NCBI GenBank assembly: GCA_014706385.1
Contig: JACGZH010000005.1
Coordinates: 248,001 to 312,000, forward strand
Direction: 5' to 3'
Origin: Phaffia rhodozyma
Taxonomy: Eukaryota; Basidiomycota; Tremellomycetes; Cystofilobasidiales; Mrakiaceae
Length of the DNA stretch: 64,000 bases
Of this stretch, positions 12,840 through 26,053 are shown in pieces (positions within the stretch are counted from its first letter, which is position 1; each line of letters opens with the position of its first letter). The translations under genes and the position numbers were made by a program. The notes under the pieces are model-generated. The model was not told where the DNA came from, did no database searches, and worked only from the letters and a program-made list of their open reading frames with translations.

Positions 12840-15800
12840 ATGGAGATCTTGTCAAACTCAGAAGTAAAGAATGTTGATATTGACAGATTAAATATCCGGT
12901 CATCAGTCCATTTCATCAGGTCCATCCGTTTCAACCACTCCCATCATCCCCTTGGTTCGACTCACTCATTTCGGTCTGATCGTTTTGATAAACCTATGAA
13001 TTCATCTAAGGTTCTGCCAGTAAATAAACATAGTAATTATGGTTGCTCTCCTTTGATCGACCAAACCTCCAGCTTGAATCTGGACGAGACCTCGACGTTG
13101 ACTTCGACCCTGGCTTTGGCCTTGACCTCGGCTTCACCGTCAGGTTCAGATGTGCCGCTACAAGGATCTTCGGTCGAAATGGTACGGATCAGAAGTGACA
13201 CTATCAGGAGCTTAGATGGATCGCCAGTGTTCTTGAAACCGAGTCATCAAGCGCCTGTACCTCCCTCTTCTGTACCTAATCCTTCTGATCTTTCTGCTAC
13301 CTTTTTGGAGGAGAGAAAACCGGAGGGTAGAGAGGAGGAACGTGCTGAACTTCCTCAATTCAAAGATCAGGTCGAGCTTATCATTCAAACAGATGGCCTG
13401 GCATCGAGCTCAGAAAAGAATGGGTTGTTAAGTGCGATGAATGATGAGGGTAGAAAGCCTCTTTCGAAGAAAGGAGTGACTGCTAGTTCTCCAGACCTAG
13501 GTGTTCTCGTACGTCGTCCCTCAAGCTCTATTTTCTTTATTGAGTCTTTCGAATCACTCAAGTAGTTGTTTCTGTTTTGGGTTTTCCTCTTGTTCCTTTT
13601 CGTATGAACACGATGTTTTTTGATATGTCGTGTATTTTACAGGCACGGAATAGCAAAGGATCAATGCCATCCATTGCAAATCGACCCTCGTTTCTACAAC
13701 CATCCGACGAGCCTAGTCTCCCGACCAGACCAACATTATCGTCACCCACAGCAGCAGTAGCCTCTTCATCCACATCTTCTCTCTCATCTTCGCTACCTAA
13801 ACCGAACCGATCTATGTCTGATATTCGTCCGATGTCTCGTATCGCTGTTAGCCCTCAGCCCGACCTTGCGCGAATATCTAGCCTTTCAGGTCGAACGACG
13901 AACTCTCATAACAGTCACTCCCAGTTTCCCCTCTCGAATAACCCGCGGACCAAGGATTCAAATAAGCTATCAACTAGACAACTGGGCGTAGGACAGATGA
14001 AAGCAAATGGCGGAGTCGAACACTTAAAAACTCCTCATGGAGCCAAACCTAAGGTGGAAGGGCTAGAAAGAGAGTCTTCACCAGGAAGGAGTTTTCGATC
14101 GAAGGCCAAGAACGCGTTGTCTAGGTTTTTCAACAGTTCGCCTAGCGGTCTCTCAAATGGCGGGGTAGGGAATTCTGGTCTGGAACCAGCTGTAACAAAA
14201 GGACAACCGATTAGGACGTTACCTGGGCCGGAAGAGAGGAGCCAGCCGGAAGGTGATCTTCTGTTCGGTGAGAACAAGTCCGTCAAATCTTTTGAGTCTG
14301 ACTCAACAGACAGATTCACGTCTCGACGTCTTTCAGAAGCGAGCGTGACCACAAATGGAGAGGCATCTAATATGGAAGCAGGAGGTCCGAGATCTAGTGT
14401 TGATATTACAACGAGTACGAATCGGCTGGAGAAAGAAAGGTCTTTCGTGGTGATTAGCGGCAAGAAGCACGATCGGACACTTTTGGATACTACACCATCT
14501 CCGTTGACCTCATTCATCGAAGTAATTTCCCAACCGAGCGCTGGTATAGTTGACCAATCAAGTTTGGATCTCACACCGACCGATACTCGTTCTCAAGTGG
14601 AAGAAGAAACCTCGCCTCTGCCGTCAACCAAAACGTCCTCTTCGGAATCAAGATCGAGCACACCGACTGGAGACGAGACAATCGTTCAGGATGGTGACTT
14701 GACGTTCTTGGCAGATGATCATTTATCAGATTCCTTGTCTCGCTCGACTGGACCGACTGGACCGACCGGGAACCATCAGAAAGGTAGTCTTTCGGTGGGA
14801 GAGATATCGGGAATCGGGACTTGGGAATGTGATCTTGAGGGATTGTTGGATGGGATCGCCCAAAAAGGAGGTCAACATTCGCCTTCAAAGCTACGACATG
14901 GTGGCAACACAAGAGGATCTCCTCTAGTTGATTCTCCGAAAGATTTGTCCAGACAGGTGGAGCGTTCGATCAAGAAGAGCCCAGTCGACTCACAGTCCAT
15001 GGAATCTACTGCCGGGCCTGTACTTGGTCCTCCTATAGAACCCTTCATCCTATCGACCTCTCAAGATCATTTGTCCCCGAAGCCAGCCAACCATATGATA
15101 CGCTCGATTTCTGAACCTCATAAAGAATCAAAGTTGGATGTCGAATCTGGCAGCAAATCGATCAAGGGTGTCGAAGTATCATCACACATAATAGATTCTT
15201 CGCGTAAGAACTTGTCGTCGCCCTCTTTCTCTACAACCCGTTTGACATCACCATCACCGCCTTCATCTATCAGCCTAGATGGTTCTACGCCCGCGTACAA
15301 CTTTGGTCGTTCGATCTCGCCGACATTAAGTGCCCCTACTGGCGATCATATCAACTCTATCAGGAACCAGCAAGCACAACCTGTCAACGCGCTAGACGTA
15401 CAAAACACTATCCGATTGATCCCATCATCGCCTTCGCCTGTCTTGCCCAGGTTGCCTCACGATGGCTTGCCTATTTCAGATGGTATTAACGCCGGGCAGA
15501 GGGAGTTACATGGTTTGGGGCTCGGCGTTGATGATGCAGATGGTGACAGCCAAGAAGTCAAGATAGAGAAACTGAAGGGTACAGATGAGATTGATATCCA
15601 GGAAATATTGGAAAGTGGCCACGAAAACGATCACGAGCATCAGGAGATACGGGATGAAGCTGGAGAGGCGGTAGATAAGATCCTGAGGAAAGATTTGGGG
15701 TGTAAATGGGTACAAACGAATCGAATTGCAGAGTTTCTAGGTGGACGGTCAGTCTTGATCTCTCTCAGCGTTTTTTTTATCTTCAGAAGTACTGACTTGC

Positions 15801-18479
15801 GGCATTACCTTGTTGCTGTTGTTTGGACCCAATGTGTTCTTGTTCGTTCCTTTTCTCTCTGTATGTTAGAGATCCGATCAATGTAGCAGCTGCGTCGCTC
15901 TATATGGAATCATTTGAATTCACAGGAATGAAGCTCGACCAAGCCATTCGGTCCGTCATGCTCTTATCACTCTAATCGTAACAGAAGGTGAACGCTGACA
16001 ACGACAATATCCTCTCGATATAGGAAACTGACATCAGAGTTATACTTCAAAGCGGAAACGCAGGAACTGGATCGGATTATCGTCGCTTTTTGTGAAAGAT
16101 ATATGGAGTGCAATCCGGATACGTTGTTCGGGTCTGTCGGTATGTATATTCATTTTTCCTTTGTTTCCTTCCCTTTTCTTCGAGTCGCCTTCTTAATTCT
16201 CAATGCTAAGCAGACATCGCTCTTGGATGCCAGATATACTGCACCAAGTCGCATACAGTCTACTTCTTCTGAATACCGATCTTCATGTGGCCGACCAGGA
16301 TCGAAAAATGACTCGAAACCAGTTTGTTGAAAACACAATGAGCTCCATTCGTACTGATATTCCCTCCTTCGACCAGTCGAAGATTTCGTTCCGGTCGTCT
16401 TCTCCTGATCCACCGATCTCAGATGAAAGCGCGGTCAACACCCAAACTCAAGATGTCTTCGATGACGCTTCCGGACCTTCTGACCGTATCTCGATTCGGT
16501 CCAAGAAATCCAGTCGAACCCCGAACGGGTCCCATAGTTTGATAAATGCTATACCTTCCACCCCAGAAGCCAGATCAAACTCGCCGCTTGATTCGGTTCA
16601 TCAACCATCATCACAAAGTGTGATTTCGACCGCCATGTCGTTCGGATCTAGCGCGAGCAGTCCACTGGTTGGCACCCCGGTTGGAAGCGTCTCTTATGAT
16701 CCCAGAGTTTCTAGAATGAGTATATCGGGCTTAGGAGTCTCAAACTCGTCAGCTAGTGTTCTCGGTTCGATGTTCTCAAAGTCATGGTCACATGAGATGG
16801 AGTCTACCCTCAAGGTAGGTGTCTTACAACTAACAATCGGCTTGACAAATGCTCGTTGATTTGATGTCGAGCCATTTCTTTCTATTTTCATCAATAGGAC
16901 TTATATAACTCGGTCAAGAGTCAAGAGATTATACAACCTCTTCACACAACGTCTGACCATGAACGTCTATCTGGGAATCTTTCGCCCACTTCTCCTGAAA
17001 TGATGACCCGAAATCAAAGTGTTCGATCCCAGTCATCTTCGGCCAGCCGACTCAATTCACTCAAACGGGGCAGTATTCGTGGTTTCACGTCTCTTACAGG
17101 AGGCTTAGGCAATCTCGGATCACCTTATAGTATTAATAACTCGAGTGGAAGGCTGAGTCCAACATTAAGCGTAGCTACGTCAATGGGAGAGGTAAGGATC
17201 TTTATTTCTTCTAGATTCACATGGAAACATCGAAAAACGCAAAACGCTGACCAGCTCTGGTCGTTGGAGGTAGGGATACAACGATTCTATTTATCAATCC
17301 AACCCTTCCATGGGATTTGTTTCCAATCTGAGCCACACTATCATCAAGGAACATGATGCCGAGTCTGTTCACAGTAGTGTCTCTGCTTCCACCATCGGAG
17401 AGATTTTAGACGAAGAGCTAGCACTTCTGGGCTCCCCTTGGGCTAAAGAAGGTTTAGTTACTCGGAAATACTACATGGATTCTGGAGGGAGACGATCAAA
17501 GGACAAGTCGTGGAGGAGTTTGTTCGCGGTTGTTCAAAAAGGGAGCTTCAAAACATTCACGTTTGAAAGTCCTGGGAACTCTGCAAATGACAAGACCGTT
17601 GGCGGAGGTAACTGGCTAGTAAGTTCAGAATCGTATCCTCTCATTTTTGTTCAAAGTACAGGCCCAATGCTGAACTGCCTTTGAAATTATTTCTAGGCCA
17701 ACGCGACTATAGTCGACGAATTCTCTCTCTCTCATAGTCTCTCTAAGACTCTACCAGCCCCTGGTTACAACCGGCATAGACCATTTGTCTTCGTGATCAA
17801 TCTTCCATCCGGAGCCCAAACCTACTTCCAAGTCGGGACAGACACATTGACCGAAGAGTGGGTCTCAACCTGCAACTACTGGGCTGCTCGAGTTTCCAAA
17901 GAGCCATTGACTGGTGGTGTGTCCAATATGGATTACGGCTGGGGTCGACCATCTTTCGGTAATAATTCGGAAACAGAATCTGTGCTCAGCACGAAACGCC
18001 AGAGCTCATTAATTTCAAACGGCCACGCAGCTCATGTGAATGAGTGGAAACCCCCATCGCAACCACTGTATCCTAGTAGACATGATGAAGAATCTCAGTT
18101 GGAAGCGTTAAGAAAGTACTTGACGAGGCTTGATGAAGATATCGCGGAGCATAAGACGGCAGAATCGTCACTTGTGAGTTCGGTGTTTTCAATGGCATAT
18201 ATATATAGAGAGAGAACAGTATAAACAACGAAGCCCGTCTGAACTTCCTCTGAATCTTACTGACCAAACTTTACTTTCATTCTTTCCTATTAGCTGTCAC
18301 CTCGACACTTGCAGGGTAGTAGAGCTCATGACAATTATCGACGTAAAAAAGAATTTCTCAAAGAAGAGCATCAAAAGTATACGACATACATCACTTCCCT
18401 CGAGGCTGGACTCGTTGCTCGTCTATCTAAAAAGGGAGAGCTCAGATTGAACCACACCTTGGAGAAGGCAAGTCGATAG
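12840..18479 (+). CDS. Sec7-domain Arf guanine-nucleotide exchange factor with PH domain (Sec74/Yel1-like)
   Basis: Predicted to load GTP on an Arf GTPase at the plasma membrane or an endosomal membrane. Exons: 12840-13508, 13643-15747, 15870-15950, 16024-16139, 16234-16814, 16898-17191, 17274-17618, 17697-18173 and 18294-18479 (1617 residues from the first ATG, 1565 from the ATG at 12996). Residues 1 to about 910 are Ser-rich and disordered. The Sec7 domain (about 915-1085) shows IAEFLGGRDPINV, ESFEFTGMKLDQAIRK, AETQELDRIIVAFCERY with the catalytic Glu kept, and ILHQVAYSLLLLNTDLH. A PH domain (about 1336-1480) begins KEGLVTRKYYMDSGGRR and ends with the helix EEWVSTCNYWAARVS. A coiled-coil-like helical tail closes it. 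The layout resembles fission yeast Sec74 and the EFA6/PSD class. The start codon is uncertain. Confidence 0.9.
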
Positions 18480-18870
18480 GCTACGCTTCAAATTCTCTAA
18501 TTTATCTCATTCAAAGACGCCTGTTTTGAGAAGCTTCTATCATAGTTTTCATCATAAGATCTAGCGAAGTATACCTCACCTCTTCTCCTCTGTTTGTATA
18601 TTTTTGTTGTATATGACTGTTTGTTCCGTTCCTATAAGCATAATTCATGTTCGTCATAAGACACCCTTACATTCATTCCTCACAATTTTCAAAACGTAGA
18701 TTATTTTAGTTTTACATCTAGGACAGAAAGCCCTTTTCTCTCTTTAGACCGTTCTGATATTTGGCACCGGAAGCGCTGTATTAGTATACATTTTTTGAAC
18801 GGTCTTTGACGAGATAAAGAAATCACCATTCACTATCCGTAAGAGATTCCAAATGAAGGAGACGAGTTGT
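18480..18870. other. Intergenic between convergent Arf-GEF genes
   Basis: Shared 3' region of the two Sec7 genes, AT-rich, no gene seen. Confidence 0.7.
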
Positions 18871-21800
18871 CTAGAAGTATCCATACCCTCGGTGGCCCGG
18901 AGGGGCTGAAAGGGTATCAATTCCTAAACTAACGGCATGTGAAGCAGCAGGTAGATCGATTGGCTTCAATCCGGCTTGAAGGAATGATAGCATCAGTGGG
19001 ACCAAACTGTCAGATTGAGCATTGATCATCAGAGCAGATATATAACCAAGGGTCAACAAATCATTGACCACATATGCAAACTCGAGACAAAGAGCACCAT
19101 ACTAACCTGTTTTGCTGACATTCACGGATGATCTCATGGCCTGTTCGAGCAGTAAAGAAAGTCGTGGCCGCACGTTCTTCCAATTCAGTGACAGTCGGGA
19201 GGTCTGTTTTTCCTCCGCCTGCTCGATTTTGAGAAGGAGCCTTGGTAGATTTAGTCGATCCAAGTTGCTCATTGAGTTCGATCTCACATCGGCCTGCTCG
19301 AAGAGCTGTTAAAAATGCGGTTCGTATAATTATTAAGAAATCGGCTCATTTCAATACAAGATCAAGGTAAAAAAAGAAGCGACTTACGATAGATCTGAGA
19401 GAAGGACGGAACCTTTTGAAGCCCAGAAACCCCCTTGGAAGTATCCGACTCTGGGGCAACCAACGCATCTCGAAGTACTTGCAGAGCGACCGTTCTGGCT
19501 GCTTTCTGGACCGAGACAGGTAACAACTCGTTTTCTATATTGTACTCCAGCGCTGCCGTCGATCGTCGGATCTGTCCTTGGATACTTCCAGCCCATTGAA
19601 GCTGGGTAGAAGACGACTCGAACGAGATGAGGTACTTTCTTTTTTGGTTGGTTGGTTCTCTGATAAAGGACAACTGGAAAGTATGGCCAGCTCTCTGGAA
19701 CGCTCTTTCGACGAGGAACGTTTTACTCGTCGGCAGGCTATTGTACAAAGGAGAAGAATCTCCAGTTCGGGATATAAGCATAGTTTTCGTCCCCAGAGAT
19801 GTTCCTAAATAATCCAAGACGTAACAAAAAGTCCACCATTTTTCATTAGCATCAGAAGGTAATTTGCACTCAACCAAGAAAAGACTAAGGGCGGAAGACT
19901 GACCAGTGACGGTGAATGAAGCTCGAGAGTTTTGAGTGAATGTAAGAACAGGAGGATCAAAAGTGAGCCCCGTCCCGTGCAACCTGATTACCAAATTTGG
20001 GTCCATTTCGGGCATTGTGATATAAATCAATTCTGAAGGAACCATGTAAGTAAGCTTGGAAGGCAATTGACTTGGCAAGAGGTATATGTCCCTTTGCAGG
20101 TGAGATTCGGATGAAGATAAGGCCTGAGAAAGCTTTTCCTTTTTGATCGAGATGTAGAGAGACTCGAGGTACTTGTTCGTAACGAGCCGCCTGGAGTCGT
20201 GAACTCGAAATGCCTGAATGAAATCGTCCACTGTGATAGCTTGATTAGCAAAAGCAAAGGTTCCAAAACCAGAGCTGCTTGGATTGAGAGCATCCTACAA
20301 TAAAGGGTGAGAAACATTCAAGCAGTCAGTTCATAGTCACAAAAAAGAGCTCATAAAAACAGACATACATTGAGCTGCATGATCGCAAGCACGAGCTGAA
20401 TTGAGACCTGCTTGCTAAACGGAACGACCTCTGAGTTAACCTCGTGCCACTGAGCGGCAAATGTCCAGAGTAGCCTCTCGTTGGCATTCGCTTCGGTCGG
20501 CAGTCGAATAGACAAAAGGAAAGTTCGAAGAGCTTCATCGATTCGGACTCCAGCGAAAGAGAATCTGGCGACAAACCCCTCTAGAAGTCGTTCATTTACT
20601 TCCTGAGAGAGGAACTCGCCCAGCTTGGTGCGATCGATCTCAGTTGTTTTAAAAAGGAAACCAGAGATACTGGCGCTTGACAGGTTGCTTTGTGAAATGA
20701 GGTATTCGACAGCTCGGTGTGGGTCTTGAGAAAATATCTGGATGAAATTGAGCACAATCTGGTATCGAGAAAAACGAATCAAGAAAAATCAGAAAGGTTT
20801 AGTTACATATAAATGAGCAGCTGAGGGTTGACAAAGTGCTTACCGGGTGCTGTTTCTTCATAGAATCTGAAGTCGCATCCCCGTCTTTCAACCCGCTCAA
20901 TTTCAACTTAGGTAGTTCAACGATACTCTTGACAATGAACTTGTTATCGAGCGAGGGCATTTGTCCTTCAGACAAGATTGGTTTGGCTAATGGGGGAAAT
21001 GTATGTGCAACTGTATCAGATCGTGAAACTGTTTCCACATAATGTTTATAAGTATGAAGGCGAAAAGAAATGACTAACCAATGACGAGAACATCGGTAAA
21101 CAAGAACAAATATCGATCCTTCGCTGCGTTGGCATTCACGACTTGCAGCACAGGTGAATGGAGCAATAGCTTCCTCGGCGGGTCATTCAATTGAGAGCTT
21201 GTCGATTGTTGTGTCGATGCCAGGGCCAGAACCGAGTCTAATCGACCCAAAATCTGTGCCGTCTGAGGTGATAACGTAAGAGGCTGAGCAGAACGTGTTT
21301 CGAAAGACGAAGGCGAAGAAGCAGTGACTTCTCTTTGGGACTCTTGGTGAGTATCCATTGTCTTCTCTTCAGTCTGCTCCCAAGTTGGCTGATCTTCTTT
21401 TTGATGAAGAGATGCCGACTGATAATCGCCTTCAGAATTCTTTGAGTATAAATCAAGCAAAGAGGGCGCCCCATTGGTTCTTGTTTCTTGTTGCGCTTCA
21501 CTCGATGAGCCCGTTTGTCCATTGAGAATTGTCATAGGTTGAACGGTCTCCTGTAGCGAATGAGCCCGATATGTCTTGCGAGACATATCAAACGACGATG
21601 TGGATGGACGAGGAGTCTCTTCCTCCGAAGGCTCGGTCACAGTTGTTAATCCAGCGCTTGATAAGATCCCCTTCACTTTGGGCAGCGTCGATGTCGTAGC
21701 TGATTTCACAGATATGGTATCGACCAAGTGTGTTGACCCAGCAGGGAAGGTATTCACATGGGTCAACGGAGGTGACGACCGTACCGACTGCCTTGACGGC

Positions 21801-24800
21801 TCAGAATTTTGGGGCGAGGAAGGAGACGGGCTGTGAGGAGTAGTGGCGAATAATGAACTGGACTCTTTAGGAGATGAAAATCTGCTCGCTGAAGAGAAAG
21901 AATGTGGGGAAGCTTTGGGCGAAGCTGACAGCTCTCTACCGAGCATCCCTCCATCGATCACCCTAGTATGATCGTCCGGCGAGTTTAAGACTTTTCTTCG
22001 ATCTTCGCTCAGTCCTTTAAACGCTCCAGTGGAAAACTTTCTGGACAGCCAAGACTTCTTGGAATTAGGGGACGGTGGTCTAGGAGAAAGATCGAAATAT
22101 GCCACTGGGGATATTCCTGGCGATAAGGTGGATTCGAAATCACCCGTGACCTCAAATGGAGACACGTACGATGCCGGCGTACCGGCGTCAGACGAGACAT
22201 ATCGGTCTATTGAAGGAGAAACCGAACCAATGCTCCTCTCTCGTTTTCTATCCCTTTCGATCTCCAATTGGACAATTCCAGGGAATGGCATCAATTTAGC
22301 GTCAGAATACTTTGGTTCTGTCGGGCTAGGTGGAGGAAGTCTTGAGCCGAAAGTAGGCGAGGAGTTGACCGATTGAGAAGGGGGTTGAAGTCCGCCAGAG
22401 GGTTGAGAGGTAGAGTGTCGTTCAACGGTCAAGCCGGAAGTGCGATCTTCAAGAGTCTGATGGCTGGAGGTCCGTCGTTGCCCGGAAGAAGATCCGGATG
22501 AGCGCAATGTAGATTTCGACGTGCTTCGGTTCATCGCCGAGCTCAGGGGGTCTCGTGTCTCTAGCGCAGGCGACCTGGGTTGGTAATGACTTGATTGGCT
22601 AGAGGAAGACGACCGGCTTCGAAAAGTTCCTTTAGCAATTCGCTCCAATTTTTCCACAAATGACAGCGACTTTTTGTGTCCGTGTTTCTTATCAGTCTCA
22701 GCCGAACTCGAAGCATTTTCACCCACGCTCGCCCAACTCAATCATGAAACAGATAGGAGAAATGGACAGGTGAACTGGTTAGCTGTACATCTTAGAGGGA
22801 TACTGAGAAACACATGTAACAAGGATCCATCATTATCTTACCTCATGGCGTAATCCAACGCCGCGGAAGTTCCTGATTCAATAGATCTCTCATCTGGGCC
22901 TCGGGAGCTCACCGGACTGTCATCTCTACGTGTGCCTAAGAGTGCTGAAGACGGCATCTTGGACAATTGTTCAATCTCAATAGATGCAGATCCTGGTCTA
23001 GAGAAACTCTCAACGCTTTCAAGAGGAGTTAGGAATTCGTCTTGTCCTGACACTAAGAAAAACACAGGACCAAGTCCAAGGCAATGAAACAAGCATTAAT
23101 TCACAGAAGATCAAGGAAACAAGGTTATTTTACGTACCTTCTCTATCATCCTGATACTGATCTTCGTCCGCAGGAGAACCACTTATCACACTGCGCGCCC
23201 TTGCTTTGTGTTCATCCCTCGGCGCAACGCTCGCTGGGAAACTATCTCCACTTCCCGTCCTTGACCGATCCAAATTTCCCCTTTCAACCCCGTCTGGACC
23301 TAAGCCTCTCAAATTCGCGGTCAAGCCGGGTGGTAAGATAGGAATAGAGGGAGAAAACTCGGAGGTAGGTGTTGAGTAGTGGCTTGGGGAGGCGTTGGAT
23401 CTAGAGTGCACTTTGGAAACATCTCTACTAGACCCGTCATTGCTGAAATCACTGTCGTATCTATCATTATCGCTGCTGTTGTTGACGGTAGTGGTGATGA
23501 TGGAAGGCGTAGTACGCAAAGCCGCTGAAAACTGATTGTTTTGGCTACACGAAGAATTGACTGATCTCACTGAAGACGTCAATACTTCAACCTCCTCCAA
23601 CCCCTCCTCCTGTGATCTCGGCAGGGACGGAACTCCCAAGTGGCGTTCTCGTCTACCGTCCGTACCGTCAGACACAATGGGCAGTCTTGGACTCACACTC
23701 CTCGCGGTTCGACTCGAATTTGACCTCAACAGATCCGAGAATTCAAATGCATCTGTTGGCTCACCTGTGTCGGGAGACGGGGCCCATTGTCTATCGAATG
23801 TCAGGCTAGAAGCGTTTGAGAGTCTGCCAGAATTTGACAGAGTGGAAGGTTGGGTAACCGAGATGGACCCCAGCCTGCTCGGTCGGGTATAGTCCGGGAA
23901 AGGATGGGGAGATCCTGAACGAGAGGAAGGGAGAGACTCCGAGAAGGAATAACCGTGAGACATGAACGGCCGGGATGAATTACGCTCCAAGAACGTAGAA
24001 GAATTGGTCGGATTCTCAAACGATCGAGTAAATGCAGCAGATCGAGCGGAAGAAATCGAAGGGAGAAGGATTTCTTCCCGGTCAGTTTCACCCATGTGAT
24101 CCCCTACACCTTCCTCAACTTGCTCTGCTCGGTCGTCCCCATCATGCTTCCCATCTGGGTTGTCTGGGTCATCTGGAGATGCTGATTCATCTGAGATTAG
24201 ATTCAAGAGAGCAGGAGAAGGTGATCGAGAACGGGGCGTTTCAGGAACGAGCAATAGAGAGGGTGATGTGGAAGATGTAGATCCTCCATCGGTTCTACTT
24301 CCTAACCGAGCCATCATTCGTCTACCGACCACACTTCTTCGCTCACCACCCGGATGGCTACCTCCTATTGTGAAACTCCTTCCCAACCTTGGACGAGTGA
24401 GAGAGGGAATATTGTTCGTCATCGAGTCGCCTTCTGATTGAGAAATTCCAGACAGATGAAAGCTATGAAGAGATTGTTCAACCGAGTTCACAGGAGGAGC
24501 TGGGGACGTAGAGGGCGGGGGCGGTACGCCAGTCAGTCTTGAGAGGGCGTCCTGTCGTGCACTTGCAGAATTACTTCGCTGAAGCAGATGTCGGGATTGA
24601 ATATCTGAGAGTGACGGAAGAGCAGGAAATCTTTGTGGGTAATGCGATGAATTCTGAGAGGATGAAGAGGCTGATCGCTGCATGAGAGTAGGCAGCCTGG
24701 ATGGTCGGTACCCATCCTCCACTTGCTGTCGCTCGACCTGAGTTTCTTCTTGGACATTATGCGATGAAGTTGGCAATGATGACATCGTCGAGGGAGGGGA

Positions 24801-25193
24801 TCGGTTGAGTTGATCTTCTGTAAGAATTTCTTTACCCAACTCGGCTTCTGCACCAACACTACTTTCAAGTTCAAAAGAATGAAAGTTCGCTTGGTCATCT
24901 GCCCATTTTGATCTCTTACTTTCTTCGGAGAGGTGTCCCTGTTCTAAGTCTTCAGTACTTTCTCTCGTTTTGATGTTCGGAGAAGCCTCAACGACAATGA
25001 CGGCTGGCGGGGGTGGCAATGGTTCACCAGACTCCGTAGGTGGGAATGAGACCTTCGGTATTTCCGTTCTTCGACCGTCCTTATTTCGAGGGATCGAAGC
25101 TGCTCGGCGGAGTTTGGCGACGGCAGACGATCGAACGGTTGCTGCGTCGTTCGGTGGAAGAGAGAATCCGGTTTCGAACGGCGGGGTTGACAT
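18871..25193 (-). CDS. Large Sec7-domain Arf-GEF (Syt1/Syt22-like)
   Basis: Exons in transcription order: 25193-23138, 23052-22842, 22736-21079, 20986-20844, 20758-20369, 20294-19388, 19305-19107, 19006-18871; all phases agree and give 1899 residues. The first about 1290 residues are disordered and Ser/Thr/Pro-rich. A PH-like segment (about 1290-1355) follows, with DRYLFLFTDVLVIAKPI. The Sec7 domain (about 1360-1565) shows RAVEYLISQSNL, EALRTFLLSIRLPTEANANER (in two parts: EALRTFLLSI and RLPTEANANER), LVLAIMQLNDALNP and ITVDDFIQAFR. The catalytic Glu sits in RLPTEA where the canonical motif is RLPGEA. A C-terminal beta-rich/helical region (SSSTQLQWAGSIQGQI) looks like a second PH-type domain. 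It shares little sequence with the neighbouring Sec7 gene, so the pair is not a recent tandem duplication. Which Arf it acts on is unknown. Confidence 0.9.
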
Positions 25194-26053
25194 CTTGGAT
25201 CAGGCGGTTATGTCGGCCGCTGGAAAGTTGTGATGATAGATACAAGGGCAAAAAATCTTCTCGGATTCTGGGATGTTATGAGTGAGACAGTATAGGCTTG
25301 AGAGAAGAGAAGGTGGCTGAATGAGATGGCTGAGCTAAGGAATTTGTTCCTCGAGATTTGATCCAAAGTTAAGCTTGACTTTCGTATAAGAATCTGTCGT
25401 ATATACGCACGCCAGAACAAACAAATCGAAAGGTTAGGACAGAAAGGATTATCTTGGTACATCTCTTGATAGACCTTCTAGAGTCATCTCTCTATCTCTC
25501 CGTCTCTCCGTCTTCCCACTTTTTCACCTCTTCGTTCTTCACTTCCTCTTTTGTCCCAAACAAAAGATACAACCATCGTTTGACAAGGAAACTGGATCAG
25601 AAGAATCAAGATAAAAGGACATACCCGAACCAATGCTGATTGCTCAAACGCCTTGTTTGGCCACTGATAACAGTTCTTGAAGAACAGATCCTGAGTACAA
25701 GTATCTGTATCTATCGTCGAGAACGCCTTGATGAAGAGAAGAGGTAGGTGATGGGCAATGAATAGTAAATAAAGAGATTGAGAGATGGCTGACACCTAAT
25801 GTGAAAGGGATAGGAACGAGAGTTGTATGACAGGAAATCAATCCGAATCGACTGCGCTTAGGCACACAAAGGGTAGGAGGCGTGCCCGTATTTAAGTATC
25901 TCAACATCTTCATTTAAGGTCCAAAGCGTGCGCATATATTCGTCTTTCATCTCAGAGAACACACACAGGCATGAACATCAAGATCACACACTCAAAGACA
26001 GAGTACAGGTCAAAGAAAGAATGAGGATAGAGAAAATAGAGAAGATGCTGAAT
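25194..26053. other. Intergenic: Arf-GEF 5' region and RPN10 3' region
   Basis: No supported gene. The minus strand just upstream of the GEF start is pyrimidine-poor and carries short upstream open frames, which I did not treat as genes. Confidence 0.6.
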
